64,000 nt of DNA from Verrucomicrobiota bacterium (lineage in GTDB: Bacteria > Verrucomicrobiota > Verrucomicrobiia > Opitutales > Opitutaceae), in contig JAEWQP010000030.1 in assembly GCA_023399155.1 (NCBI GenBank), positions 359,381 to 423,380 on the forward strand, written 5' to 3'. Positions 10,701 through 19,970 of the stretch are shown piece after piece (the stretch's first letter is position 1; every line of letters begins with the position of its first letter). A program made the translations under genes and the position numbers. The notes under the pieces are model-generated. The model made no database searches. It was not told the origin of the DNA and worked only from the letters and a program-made list of their open reading frames with translations.

Positions 10701-13660
10701 CGACCACTCCGGCGGATTGTGCACCCCGTGTCACGATCGTGCCCCCGACAGTCGCGTCGACCGCGCGCAGTCCGGCCTCATTCACCGTGGTCGTGGGGTC
10801 GTCGCGCATCCCGCCTGCGCCTCCTTCATCGCCGCCGCCGCCGAGCCCGACAGACACGGCCAGGCCGCCGACGCCAGCGCCCGCCAGCGAGGCGGAGATG
10901 GTGCCGCCGCCGTTGCCGCCACCGCCTCCGACGCTTTGGACAAGGACCCCTGTGGCGTTGTCGCCACGCGTCAGGATGTCGCCCTCGAAATCGGCGTCGA
11001 CGCGTCCGCCAAAGCCGCCCTTGGCGCCCGAACCACCGATACCCACGCTCACCGAGCCGCTCGCCACACCCGCCGCGGAGATCGAGCCGGCCACGCTCAA
11101 ACCGCCGTTGCCGCCGCCGCCGCCCACCGCCTGGACGACGACGCCGTCGGCGCCGTCGCCGACCGTCTGAATCCCGCCTTCGAGGGACCCGTCTTCCAAC
11201 CAACGGCCGCCGGCTGTGATTGCGGCCTCCACGGCCCCGGCATCGCCGCCCCCGCCCCCGGTGCCGCCGATGCTGGTGGAGACGCTCACCGAGGCCACGC
11301 CGCCGACCGACGTTGTACCCGCGATGGCCATACCGCCGTTTCCGCCGCTCCCGCCGACACTCTGGACCAGGATCGCATCCGCCTGCTGGCCCGATGTCGT
11401 CACAGATCCGTTCAACGCGATATCGACCTCACCGCCCTGTCCTGCCGTGCCGCCTGCGCCACCAACCGCAACGGACACGGCTCCGCCCGCGAGGGCACCG
11501 CCCGAAGCGGAAGCCGCGACGGCCGTGCCGCCATTGCCGCCGCCGCCGCCCACGCTCTGCGCGACAAAGCCCGTGGCGAGGTCGCCGGTAGTCGAGATCC
11601 GGGTGGTGAAGTCCTCGCTCGACACCTTTCCTCCGATACCGCCGGCGCCGGCTGAACCGCCCAGGGAAACACTGGCGGATCCGCCCACCAGCCCGCCGCT
11701 GCCGCTTGAACTCACCGTCACGCCGCCGTTGCCGCCGCCGCCACCCACGCTCTGCAGCATCACGCCGACCGCGCCCGCGCCGGTCGTCTCCACGCTTCCG
11801 ATACCGCTCATCCTGACCGTGCCGCCGTCGCCGCCGCCGGCTCCGGCCCCGCCGAGCGACGTCGAGGCGGCCCCGAACACGCCACCGGCCGCCGCGATCG
11901 CGGACCCGCCATTGCCGCCCCCACCTCCGATGCTCTGGGCAAGTATGCCGAAAGCCCGGTCGCCACTGGTTGAGATCAGCGAGTCGCGCTCGTCTCCGAC
12001 AGCCTGATACGAATCCAGCACGATCACCACGTCGCCACCGTCGCCGCCACTCGCTCCCTTGCCCCCGATCGCGAGACTCTCGAAGGCGGATCCCGAGTAG
12101 ACGGAACCGCCATTTCCGCCCCCGCCTCCCACGGCCTGGGCAAACACTCCGAACGCGTCGTCGCCGCGGGTCGTGATCGAACCCGCCTGCCTCACGTTCA
12201 CCATTCCGGCTGAGCCGCCCGTGCCGCCGATGACGAAGCTTCCCGAACTGCCGCCTCCGTCGCCGCCGCCACCGCCGACGCTCTGGGCGAAGATCCCCGC
12301 GGAATCGTCCTCGCTTGTGCTGAGCGAACCTTCGTTGACGACGGTCACGCCGGCTCCAGCACCGCCGCCGCCGGCCGTACCGCCGATCGAAGCCCAGCCG
12401 CCGGCCGCGCCGCCGCTGCCACCGCCACCGCCCACACTCTGCGCGTAGATGGCATGTCCGAGTGAATGGATCGTGCCGCGGTTGGTCACGGCGACCGAAC
12501 CGCCGTTGCTTGCCACGCTGCCGGCGCCGCCGAGACCGACCACACCGGAGCCGGCTCCGCCATCGCCGCCCTTGCCGCCGACGCTTTGTGCGAAAATGCC
12601 GCGGGCCCACGTGCCATTTTCCGGGGAGGCGGGTGCGTCGGGCTTGCCGTCACGATCGGCGTCGGGCGGGACGAACGGGATCCCCGCGTCGATCCTGCCG
12701 TCGTTGACCACTGTGACCGCGCCGCCGTGTCCGCCGAAGCCGGCGTCTCCACCGCTGCCCCAGAAGGCCGTGCCGCTCCCCCCGCTGCCGCCGCCGCCGC
12801 CCACGCTCTGCGCGAAGATGCCGTGCGCGCCGGAGTTCTCCGTGCGGATCGCGCCCGATTGAAGTTGGGTAACGGATACAGTACCTCCGCTGCCGGCGCT
12901 TCCACCGCTGCCGCCGTGCGAGGCGAACAATGAGAACTGCCCCGCTCCCTGGCCGCCGAATCCGCCGACACTCTCGGCGTAGATGCCGTGCGCGCTGTCT
13001 CCCGCGGTCGTGATCGAGCCGCCGCTTTCCACGATGACGAGTCCGCCATCCGCGGCCGTCCCGCCGGCCCCTCCGTCACCCGCGATCCAGCCACCGCTGC
13101 CGCCGGAGCCTGCGTCGCCGCCGACGCTCTTGGCCCAGATGCCAAAGGCAGAGTCGCCCTCGGTCGTAATCGTCCAGTTCCCGTGCACGTTCACCGCGGG
13201 TTCCCCGCGGGCGCCGTCCACGGGCGCAGGACCGCTGCGCGATCCCGGGCCGCCGCTGCCGCCGGGCGTGACGAGATCCGCTTCCCCGCCGTCGCCGCCA
13301 TCGCCGCCTGCGCTCACCGCGATGATGCCACTGGCGTTTGCACCATGCGTCGTGATCGTTCCCCCACCCGAGACCTCCGCGGTGCCGCTCGCGCCACCGA
13401 TGCCGCCGCGCCCTCCCCAGCGGAACCATCCGCCGTCGCCGCCGCGTCCGCCCTTGCCACCGAGGCTCTCCGCCACGATCGCGGGCGAATCGTTCCCGAA
13501 CGTCTCCACCGTCCCGTCGGCGATGATTTCAGCACGACCGCCCGCGGAACCCGGGCCGCCGCCCCCCGCACTGCGAAACATGTTTCCGTTGCGCCCCGAG
13601 GCCCCGGAGTTGCCGGTGCTCACGGCGAGGATGCCGAAACTCCGGCGGCCCGTCGTGGTG
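3690..13660 (-). repeat. 51 degenerate passenger repeats, about 200 bp period
   Basis: Reading both halves of the autotransporter I count 51 copies of a motif of the form (G/A)(I/V/F)xxQ(S/A)(V/I)GGGGGxGG, with a mean spacing of about 198 bp. The centre (about 31-12 counted from the C-terminal end, and the middle of the N-terminal half) is the most regular. The first five copies and the last seven are most diverged. At DNA level each copy shows a CCGCCGCCGCCGCC-rich block followed by an (A/G)CGCTCTG block. It is coding DNA and not a CRISPR array: the units are translated without gaps and differ in length. Confidence 0.85.
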
Positions 13661-14601
13661 ATCTCGCCATCGTTGTCCACCGTCGCGCTATTTCCGTCGC
13701 CGCCGGCGGAGGCGATCTCGGCGAGGCCCCGGGCGTAGCTCTGCAGGTCGGGCAACGCCGAGCTTCCAGGGATCTCGCTGGAGCCAAAGGTCTCGAAGAC
13801 CGCCCCCCAGGTCTCCGCCAGCGCACCTGAGTCGCTGCGTTGCACCCGGGCCACGAGCGCCGCCTGGTCGCGACGTTGCACACCGTTCGCGGAGTTCGTC
13901 CCGAGGACTTCGTATCCGAGAGCCACGTACGCAGCGGCGCCGTTCGCGAGGAAGTCGTAGTCGACGTCGTCGCCGCGTTCGAAGGCGGCAACCCCGGCCG
14001 GGCTGATCCGGAACCCGCCGAGCGTGATCTTCCGGCCGTCCGCATCCAGGATGACGTTGCCATTCGCGTCCACGAGGGTGCCCGGGATCCAGGCATCAAA
14101 CGCCGCCGGCGCGCCGTCGGGATCGAGGAGCGTCGCCACATCGATCTCGAACGTGATGCCTGCGCCCGTGAAATTTCTCAGAGCGGTGACGACGCTCGCC
14201 GGGTATCCGGCTGAGCTCGCGTGCGCCTCGATCGCCGCGATGTGGCCGCCACCGGGCCCGGCCGTGCTCGTGGTGGTGAGGGTGCTCGCGTTGGTCACGA
14301 GCACGCGTCCACCGCCCACGCTCGCGCCCCCCGGGACGGCCACGCCGAGAAACGGGTCGGGCGGCGGCGACGACGGCGGGGTTCCCGAGCTTTCGGCGCG
14401 GATCGCAGCCGTATTCGTCGACTGGATTGCATCCGGGGGTGTCGATCCGGGGCGCGGATAGATGACGTCACCGCCCTGCGTATCCACCTGTCGGATCGGT
14501 TCTGCTGCCACCAGGCGGCCGGCAAGGAAGACCGATGCGAGGCAGAGGATGGATGCACCGGAGACAGAAACCGTACGAAACACAGGGATACGCGCGATCA
14601 T
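7663..14601 (-). CDS. Giant autotransporter, N-terminal part with signal peptide and Gly-rich passenger (ends early by frameshift)
   Basis: ATG 14601 is preceded by GAAAGG at good distance and begins MIARIPVFRTV, a basic n-region. A hydrophobic core ending in LVAAEPI is consistent with Sec signal cleavage near residue 35. An upstream in-frame start at 14736 would bury this signal. After about 280 unique residues come 31 repeat motifs of the type GxxAQSVGGGGGNGG, spaced about 65 residues, each paired with an I-x-T-x-G-x-x strand; such repeats are expected to stack as a right-handed beta-helix. Near 7729 the DNA reads CCACCATG where the repeat pattern calls for CCACCCATG. The frame then departs from the repeat consensus and stops at 7663. 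With one base restored, the whole gene (1928-14601) is exactly 4225 codons, 4224 residues. Confidence 0.88.
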   Translation of the reverse strand: MIARIPVFRTVSVSGASILCLASVFLAGRLVAAEPIRQVDTQGGDVIYPRPGSTPPDAIQSTNTAAIRAESSGTPPSSPPPDPFLGVAVPGGASVGGGRVLVTNASTLTTTSTAGPGGGHIAAIEAHASSAGYPASVVTALRNFTGAGITFEIDVATLLDPDGAPAAFDAWIPGTLVDANGNVILDADGRKITLGGFRISPAGVAAFERGDDVDYDFLANGAAAYVALGYEVLGTNSANGVQRRDQAALVARVQRSDSGALAETWGAVFETFGSSEIPGSSALPDLQSYARGLAEIASAGGDGNSATVDNDGEITTTGRRSFGILAVSTGNSGASGRNGNMFRSAGGGGPGSAGGRAEIIADGTVETFGNDSPAIVAESLGGKGGRGGDGGWFRWGGRGGIGGASGTAEVSGGGTITTHGANASGIIAVSAGGDGGDGGEADLVTPGGSGGPGSRSGPAPVDGARGEPAVNVHGNWTITTEGDSAFGIWAKSVGGDAGSGGSGGWIAGDGGAGGTAADGGLVIVESGGSITTAGDSAHGIYAESVGGFGGQGAGQFSLFASHGGSGGSAGSGGTVSVTQLQSGAIRTENSGAHGIFAQSVGGGGGSGGSGTAFWGSGGDAGFGGHGGAVTVVNDGRIDAGIPFVPPDADRDGKPDAPASPENGTWARGIFAQSVGGKGGDGGAGSGVVGLGGAGSVASNGGSVAVTNRGTIHSLGHAIYAQSVGGGGGSGGAAGGWASIGGTAGGGGAGAGVTVVNEGSLSTSEDDSAGIFAQSVGGGGGDGGGSSGSFVIGGTGGSAGMVNVRQAGSITTRGDDAFGVFAQAVGGGGGNGGSVYSGSAFESLAIGGKGASGGDGGDVVIVLDSYQAVGDERDSLISTSGDRAFGILAQSIGGGGGNGGSAIAAAGGVFGAASTSLGGAGAGGGDGGTVRMSGIGSVETTGAGAVGVMLQSVGGGGGNGGVTVSSSGSGGLVGGSASVSLGGSAGAGGIGGKVSSEDFTTRISTTGDLATGFVAQSVGGGGGNGGTAVAASASGGALAGGAVSVAVGGAGGTAGQGGEVDIALNGSVTTSGQQADAILVQSVGGSGGNGGMAIAGTTSVGGVASVSVSTSIGGTGGGGGDAGAVEAAITAGGRWLEDGSLEGGIQTVGDGADGVVVQAVGGGGGNGGLSVAGSISAAGVASGSVSVGIGGSGAKGGFGGRVDADFEGDILTRGDNATGVLVQSVGGGGGNGGGTISASLAGAGVGGLAVSVGLGGGGDEGGAGGMRDDPTTTVNEAGLRAVDATVGGTIVTRGAQSAGVVVQSVGGGGGNGGYTVAAAGALGGVGSLGVAVGIGGSGAGGGEGREVGAELSADVTTHGESSSAIVVQSIGGGGGNGGYTVSGAAAAAGGGSGAVSVGLGGAAGAGSNGGSVNAHSTGTLSTQRDNSAAFVVQSIGGGGGNGGFAVAGSASAAGIGSGAISVGLGGSGGGGGAGGDVVAVSESGAISTQGANSIGFLAQSVGGGGGNGGFSVTGAVSAAGEGSGSVTVGLGGAGGPGGAGETVTATSRSRIRTEGDFSSGFVAQSIGGGGGTGGYSVTLAASGAGTGSGAISVGLGGAGGDAVNGGNVDADTHARITTSGRGSTGVLAQSVGGGGGSGGFNVSVAASGAGTGSGAVSVGLGGDGGAGGDGGEVTLDVNNDVVTFGDDAAGVIAQSVGGGGGSGSFSVSGSASAAGTGSGAVGVNIGGSGDSGGHGLKVDSEVTGAIETHGANAIGVLVQSVGGGGGSGGTSVAAAISGAKSGSAALVVGVGGSGGGGGNGGEVISVVTGRVSTGQPLAEASTAGREDPANAHAVVAQSIGGGGGNGGTNISAAVSVAKEGSGALAVGVGGFGGRGGNGGAVNSTVTGVGPADIAHFSTRGGDATAIIAQSIGGGGGNGGTNVALGVNLTGKNGAAVGVGVGGFGDGGGDASTVDLTVTGNVMTVGSGSHGLLAQSVGGGGGNGGTNVSGALSVVTQGKGLGGSASIGVGGFGGTGGIGEAVTATFREGSIIALRPETGPEQPAGSDKPVGASAMVVQSIGGGGGSGGVNVSGALSYAAADEGDGHALVVGVGGFGGAGSRSGAVTANVIDADTLAAWGDGHAAIVAQSVGGGGGSGGVNVSGGIASDSPIVVGIGGFGGDGGVAGAVQVEATAKWIITDGDAAAGIFAQSVGGGGGNGGLNISGAVSLAKDNDAPAITFGMGGFGGAGAVSDTVDVTHDSAIRTTGEWSHGILAQGIAGGGGNGGVNIAGTATRTDAEESDSKGSFSVNVGMVVLPARVQMPAQSTCSRTARS

Positions 14602-15545
14602 GGCGACCTTTCGAGGCTGAGGGAGGGGGTGACCAGGCACATCTCCCCCGGCGACCTCGGATCGATCCATCGGCAGCAAGCCGGCGTGGCTGCGAGCTCG
14701 TCCGCAGCGCAAGACGCGCGACAGGTGAACGCACAAAATGCCAGCGACCCGGGGGCACAGGGAGGGCGGCAGCGAGCAGCCTGCAACCTCCGCGATGCCG
14801 TCACAACGGCCAACGCTGCGCTCTCGTCGATAACAAGGAGTGGACTCTCGGTTGAGTAGATTCCATTAACGCGAACCTGAGAGATTCACTCCAGCACGGG
14901 ACGTCCGAGTAAACGCGCGGCACATCTCGCTCGGTCGTTCGTCCACCGTCTTGGCGTGGGAACACGCCAACGCCACCGATTGTTCGCCAGGCCGTCTCTC
15001 AGCGGCATGATACGCAGCACTCCGATACGAGGGGACGGGCTGATCGACGCCGTCAGCCGCGACCGCCGGCGCACGGCCCAGCGCGCGACATCGCCGCGCC
15101 GATGACCCACGCGCACCGCATCGCCCCGCATCCGTACTGGCGCCCTTCAACTCCGTGCAGTCCCTCGGTGCCATCGTGGGGGTCCGCGACGTGTTGGGTG
15201 GGAGGTCCGATCAGTGGACGCTGGTCGGCGACGCGATCGTGATCGGACCGGAACTGGGCGTCCTCTGCCACGAGCGCGTGGGCAAGATACATCCCAGCAC
15301 CCACGTCCCGGCCGGACCTGGCGGTCTCGCGCCGGGTGGCGGCCGTCCGCGGCGCCACAGGCCCGGGCGGGCCGGCTGATCAGGGCTGTTTCCCGAGCCG
15401 GCTATCGGGCCCCAGCCGGTTTTCCGCCCCTTCGGTAACGATGAGCTGCACCGTTCGTCAGGAAACGCAGCATCATGCGAGCGCGGCACGACGCCGTTGA
15501 GCCGTGTTCGTGTGGCGCTACCCACTCACATGCCCTCCCGCTCCG
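14602..15545. other. Long divergent intergenic region with hairpin and fossil gene
   Basis: This 944-bp gap lies between the divergent autotransporter and RND genes. It contains a perfect 8-bp hairpin (TTGGCGTG/CACGCCAA, loop GGAA) at 14951-14970 and a decayed copy of a DMT transporter 3' end at about 14998-15313 (separate entry). The sequence 14830-14900 is the least GC-rich part and would suit the autotransporter promoter, but I cannot fix -35 and -10 boxes. I see no intact gene. Confidence 0.5.
14998..15313 (+). pseudogene. Fossil of a DMT/EamA transporter, C-terminal part
   Basis: The frame around 15125-15313 encodes VLAPFN, LGAI, QWTLVG, AIVIG and HERV in the same order and spacing as the last 65 residues of the intact DMT transporter at 22752-23675 (VLAPFN, LGAI, HWTVVG, AIVIG, RERV). 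DNA similarity continues upstream to about 14998 (GCATGAT block) but with small deletions and no usable frame. Charged residues and Cys/His changes have entered former membrane helices. This is a truncated, degraded paralogue rather than a working gene. It could derive from duplication within this genome or from loss of a related neighbour. Confidence 0.65.
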
Positions 15546-16667
15546 ATGAAACGAAAACGAACCGCATTCATGGTTTCCGCGCTCGGCGTGGCGCTGCTCG
15601 CGCTGGTTGTATTCATGCGCTGGGGTCGTGCCACGCCCGGGGAAACACCCGCGGCCTCCGAAACAACGCGCGCGCGGACGTCGCCCGGTGCGCTGACGGT
15701 GTTCGTGCATCGGGTCCAGCCCAGAGACCTGGCCGAGACGATCACGGCCAACGGCACGCTGCGGGCGCATGAGGCGGTCGAGCTGCGCAGCGAGATCACC
15801 GGACGCGTGGTGGAACTTCATTTCGAGGAGGGACGTGCCGTCCAGGAGGGCGAGGTGCTCCTGCGAATCAACGACGCGGAGCTTCAGGCGCAATTGCGTC
15901 AGGTGCTGACGCGCATCGAACTGGCGCGCATCCAGGAGCAGCGGCAACGGCAGCTCTTCGACACGCAGAGCACGACGCGCGAGGCGCTCGACGAGTCGGT
16001 CAACGAGGCCCGCGTGCTCCAGGCCGAGGCCGATCTGATCCGCGCGCAACTCGCCAAGACCGAGGTGCGCGCGCCGTTCGCCGGCATCATCGGCCTGCGC
16101 TATGTCAGCCTGGGCGCCTACCTCTCCCCGACCACGCCGATCGGCACGCTGACCAACCTCGATCAGCTCAAGATCGATTTCTCCATCAGCGAGCGCCACA
16201 TGGACCGCGTGCACCCCGGCACCGCGATCCGATTCCGCGTCGCGGGCCGTCCGGAGGCCTTTGCCGGAAACGTGTATGCGATCGAGCCGGCCATCGATGT
16301 ATCCACGCGCACATTATTCCTGCGCGCGCAGGCGGCGAACCCCGACCGCCGCCTCCGCCCGGGCGCCTACGCCAGCGTGGAGGTGCAGCTCGAGGAGATC
16401 CGCGATGCCCTCATGGTCCCGACGCCCGCCCTCGCGCCCGGTGCGACGGAACGGACGATCTACGTGGTCGAGGACGGCAAGGCGCAACCCCGGCGCGTCG
16501 AGACCGGCATCCGGCAGAGTCGTGAGATCCAGATCGTGAGCGGCCTCGAGCCCGGCGCGCTGGTGATCACGTCGGGCCTGCTGCAACTTCGCCCCGGCAT
16601 GCCGGTTGCTCCCGTCGCCGACGATGGCACCGCGCTCTCGGCCACCGGCGGACCGCCCGAACGATGA
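15546..16667 (+). CDS. RND efflux periplasmic adaptor (membrane fusion protein)
   Basis: The 373-residue protein starts at ATG 15546 (MKRKRTAF) with an N-terminal hydrophobic anchor. An HlyD/AcrA-type biotinyl-lipoyl half (ELRSEITGRVVELHFEEG) follows, then a short coiled-coil hairpin rich in Gln/Arg/Leu, the second lipoyl half (KTEVRAPFAGIIGLRYVSLG), a beta-barrel and a membrane-proximal domain. It bridges the inner-membrane pump and an outer-membrane channel in the periplasm. Its stop overlaps the pump start by 4 bp (ATGA), so the two are translationally coupled. The in-frame start at 15504 would place an odd Pro/Cys stretch before the anchor and is less likely. Confidence 0.92.
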   Translation: MKRKRTAFMVSALGVALLALVVFMRWGRATPGETPAASETTRARTSPGALTVFVHRVQPRDLAETITANGTLRAHEAVELRSEITGRVVELHFEEGRAVQEGEVLLRINDAELQAQLRQVLTRIELARIQEQRQRQLFDTQSTTREALDESVNEARVLQAEADLIRAQLAKTEVRAPFAGIIGLRYVSLGAYLSPTTPIGTLTNLDQLKIDFSISERHMDRVHPGTAIRFRVAGRPEAFAGNVYAIEPAIDVSTRTLFLRAQAANPDRRLRPGAYASVEVQLEEIRDALMVPTPALAPGATERTIYVVEDGKAQPRRVETGIRQSREIQIVSGLEPGALVITSGLLQLRPGMPVAPVADDGTALSATGGPPER

Positions 16668-19600
16668 GCCTCTCCTCGGTCAGCATCCGGCGGCCGGTGC
16701 TCGCGATCGTGATGTCGCTCCTGCTGGTGATCTTCGGAGCGGTCAGCACGAGCTTCCTTGGCGTGCGCGAGTTTCCCTCCGTCGACCCCGCGATCGTGTC
16801 CGTCTCCACCAACTACCCCGGCGCAAACGCGCAGGTGATCGAGTCGCAGATCACCACCCCGCTGGAGGAGGAGATCAACTCGGTCGCGGGTATACGCGCG
16901 CTCACATCGGTCAGCACCGATGGCCGAAGCACGATCACCGCGGAGTTTGAGCTCGGTGTCGACCTCGAGGTGGCGGCGAACGATGTGCGCGACAAGGTCG
17001 CCGGCGCCGTGGGCCAGCTCCCGCCCGAGGCCGACCCGCCGCGCGTGGCCAAGGCCGACGCCGACTCGCAGCCCATCGTGTTTCTCGGGGTGGAAAGCGG
17101 CCGGCGCAACCTGCTCGATCTCACCGATCTCGCCGACAACCTGGTGAAGGTCCGCCTGCAGACAATTCCCGGGGTGAGCGAGGTGGACATCTGGGGTGCG
17201 AAGGAGTACGCCATGCGCCTGTGGATGGACCCGGGCCGGCTGGCCGCCTACCAGTTGACTCCGCTCGATGTCCGCCGGGCGCTCACCGGGGCCAACGTGG
17301 AGCTGCCGTCGGGTCGCATCGAGGGCGAACTCGTCGAGCTCACGGTGCGCACGCTCAGCCGCATCTCCACCCCGGAGGAGTTCGACGCGCTGGTGATCAA
17401 GCGCAACGGCGACCAGCTCGTGTCCTTCCGTGACGTCGGCTACGCCGAGCTCGGCGCGCTCAACGAGCGCACGGTGCTCAAGCGCGACGGCGTGCCGATG
17501 GTCGGCGTGGTCCTGCGCCCGCAGCCGGGCGCCAACTACATCGCCATCGTCGACGAGTTTCGCAACCGCGTGGAGCAACTCCGCCGCGAGCTGCCTTCGG
17601 ACATCCGGATCGACGTCGGCTTCGACGTCAGCACCTACATCCGCGAGTCGCTCGCCGAGGTGCGCCAGACCATCTTCCTGGCGCTCGGGCTCGTGGTGTT
17701 GATCATCTTCCTCTTCCTGCGCGAGTGGCGCAGCACGTTCATCCCGGCGATCGTCATCCCGATTTCGCTCACCGCGACGTTCTTCGTCATGTACCTCGCG
17801 GGGTTCTCGATCAACGTGCTCACGATGCTGGCCCTCGTCCTCGCGATCGGGCTGGTGGTGGACGACGCGATCGTCGTCCTGGAGAACATCTACGCCAAGA
17901 TCGAGGGCGGCATGGATGCGGTGGAGGCGGGCATCACCGGGACACGCGAGATCTTCCTCGCGGTCATCGCCACCACGGCGGCTCTGACCGCCGTGTTTCT
18001 CCCGATCCTGTTCCTCGGCGGCGTCACCGGGCGGCTCTTTCGCGAGTTCGGCGTGGTGCTGGCCTCGGCCGTGATCTTCTCGTCCTTTGTCGCCCTCACG
18101 CTCACGCCGATGCTGAGCAGCCGCCTGCTCAGGCACGGTGCGCACGATTCATGGTTCTACCGCCGTACCGAACCTTTCTATACCGGGTTGTCGCGCGGCT
18201 ACCGTCGGCTTCTCGGCGGATTCCTGCGCGCTCGCTGGCTGGCCATCCCCGTGCTGCTGGGCGCCAGTGCCCTGATCGTCCTCCTCTTCGGGCAGCTTCC
18301 GAAGGAGGTCGCGCCGCTGGAGGACCGCTCCAGCTTGCGGGTGCAGGTGTCCGCGCCGGAGGGTGTCACGTACGAGTACATGACCGCCTACATGGACCGC
18401 GTGGACGCGACGGTGCGCGAGGCGGTGCCCGAGGCGGAGGCCGTCATCACCGTCACATCCCCGGGCTTTGGCACGCTGGGCGTGAACTCCGGCTTCGTGA
18501 ACCTCCTGCTCGTGCCGCAGGCGGATCGGGAACGAACCCAGCAGGAGATCGCGCGCGCCCTGGGAGCCCGCCTCTCGCAGCTCTCCGAGGGCCGCGCCGT
18601 GGTGATCCAGCCCGCCACCATCGGCGGCGGACGCGGCGGCCTCCCGGTGCAGTATGTCATCCAGGCCCGGACGATCGAGCGATTGCAGGCAGTGCTGCCG
18701 CGGTTTCTCGAGGAGGCGCAGCGCGACCCCGCCTTCTCGTTCGTCGACGTCAACCTGAAATTCAACAAGCCCGAGCTCACGATCGACATCGATCGATCGC
18801 GCGCGCAAGTGCTCGGGCTATCCGTGCTGGACGTCGCCCAGACACTGCAGGCCGCGCTCAGCGGGCAGCGGTTCGGCTACTTCATCCACGAGGGCCGCCA
18901 GTACGAGGTCATCGGGCAGCTCGAACGGCCGTATCGCCGTGAGACCATTGACCTGCGCCAGATCAACATCGGAACCACCGACGGCGAGCCCATCCCGCTC
19001 GACAACCTCATCCGCGTGAGCGAGACGAGCAGCCCGCCGACTTTGTACCGCTACGATCGATACGCGTCGGCGACGATCTCGGCCCAGCTGACGGACGGCC
19101 GCACGCTGGGCGAGGGCATCGATGCGATGGACGCGATCGCCGACCGCGTGCTCGACGAGACCTTCAGCCGGGCGCTGGCCGGCGAATCGCGGGAGTTCCG
19201 CGAGAGCGCGAGCAGCCTGCTCTTCACCTTCGCGTTTGCGCTCGTGCTCGTCTACCTGGTGCTGGCCGCCCAGTTCGAAAGCTTTCGCGACCCTTTCGTG
19301 ATCATGCTGACCGTGCCGCTGGCGCTCGTGGGCGCACTCGTCGCGCTGGCGCTCGCCGGCGAGACGTTGAACATTTTCAGCCAGATCGGCCTGATCATGC
19401 TCATCGGCCTGGTGACGAAAAACGGCATCCTGATCGTCGAGTTCGCGAACCAGCGCAAGGCGGCGGGCCTGCCGGTCCTGGAGGCGATCGCCGATGCGGC
19501 GGAGGCGCGGTTTCGGCCGATCCTCATGACCAGCCTGTCGACGATCCTCGGCATCCTTCCCATCGCCCTCGCGCTGGGCGCCGGCTCGGAGAGCCGCGTG

Positions 19601-19726
19601 TCGATGGGCATCGCCGTGATTGGCGGCCTCGTCGGGGGCACCCTGCTGACCCTGTTTGTCATTCCGGCCGTCTACAGTTTCGTCTCGCGCGACACACGAG
19701 GCGCCGATGGCGCACGCGCCGCCTGA
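16664..19726 (+). CDS. RND efflux pump permease, AcrB/MexB-like (HAE1 family)
   Basis: The 1020-residue length and layout are those of proton-driven tripartite drug pumps: TM1 after SIRRPVLAIV, large periplasmic loops, then the TM4 proton-relay motif LVVDDAIVVLEN near residue 400. A second TM bundle ends with GLVTKNGILIVEFANQ and the RPILMTSLSTILGILP segment. It would export hydrophobic or amphiphilic compounds using the proton gradient. The gene is coupled to the adaptor upstream by an ATGA overlap. No outer-membrane factor (TolC/OprM) follows, so the complex must borrow one from elsewhere. Substrate cannot be predicted. Confidence 0.95.
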   Translation: MSLSSVSIRRPVLAIVMSLLLVIFGAVSTSFLGVREFPSVDPAIVSVSTNYPGANAQVIESQITTPLEEEINSVAGIRALTSVSTDGRSTITAEFELGVDLEVAANDVRDKVAGAVGQLPPEADPPRVAKADADSQPIVFLGVESGRRNLLDLTDLADNLVKVRLQTIPGVSEVDIWGAKEYAMRLWMDPGRLAAYQLTPLDVRRALTGANVELPSGRIEGELVELTVRTLSRISTPEEFDALVIKRNGDQLVSFRDVGYAELGALNERTVLKRDGVPMVGVVLRPQPGANYIAIVDEFRNRVEQLRRELPSDIRIDVGFDVSTYIRESLAEVRQTIFLALGLVVLIIFLFLREWRSTFIPAIVIPISLTATFFVMYLAGFSINVLTMLALVLAIGLVVDDAIVVLENIYAKIEGGMDAVEAGITGTREIFLAVIATTAALTAVFLPILFLGGVTGRLFREFGVVLASAVIFSSFVALTLTPMLSSRLLRHGAHDSWFYRRTEPFYTGLSRGYRRLLGGFLRARWLAIPVLLGASALIVLLFGQLPKEVAPLEDRSSLRVQVSAPEGVTYEYMTAYMDRVDATVREAVPEAEAVITVTSPGFGTLGVNSGFVNLLLVPQADRERTQQEIARALGARLSQLSEGRAVVIQPATIGGGRGGLPVQYVIQARTIERLQAVLPRFLEEAQRDPAFSFVDVNLKFNKPELTIDIDRSRAQVLGLSVLDVAQTLQAALSGQRFGYFIHEGRQYEVIGQLERPYRRETIDLRQINIGTTDGEPIPLDNLIRVSETSSPPTLYRYDRYASATISAQLTDGRTLGEGIDAMDAIADRVLDETFSRALAGESREFRESASSLLFTFAFALVLVYLVLAAQFESFRDPFVIMLTVPLALVGALVALALAGETLNIFSQIGLIMLIGLVTKNGILIVEFANQRKAAGLPVLEAIADAAEARFRPILMTSLSTILGILPIALALGAGSESRVSMGIAVIGGLVGGTLLTLFVIPAVYSFVSRDTRGADGARAA

Positions 19727-19847
19727 CGACGAGACGGGGCCAGTTCCCCGCCGGAACACGGCCCGGGATCGCAAACTCGCGGCCCGCGAACCCACCGATC
19801 CCGATCAGCCCAGAACTCGTCATGAGCTCCGCTGCGCGGCATCTCGT

Positions 19848-19924
19848 AGGTAGGGCGGGTTCTCCGAACCCGCCGCGCGTGCGAATCGGCCCTCCTCGGC
19901 GCGCTCGGAGCGCGCGCCCTACCT
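19848..19924. repeat. GTAGGGCG palindromic element (copy 1)
   Basis: Begins GGTAGGGCGGGTTCTCCG and closes with GCGCGCCCTACC, forming an imperfect long hairpin. The flank GTCATGAGCTCCGCTGCGC (from 19819) is shared with copy 2 at 26269 and in part with copy 6 at 46982, so the repeated unit is longer than the palindrome itself. It lies in the 446-bp gap after the RND pump. Confidence 0.75.
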
Positions 19925-19970
19925 GGGAAGTCTTCGGGAGTGCATCACACGTTATAGACAACTCCGTTCA

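Noticed and set aside
3690..13660. CRISPR-like regular repeats
   Set aside because: Units are coding, of variable length, with no spacer-like unrelated segments and no cas genes.
15113..15379. Intact small gene
   Set aside because: The frame has no good start, is degraded within former membrane helices, and matches only the end of the DMT transporter.
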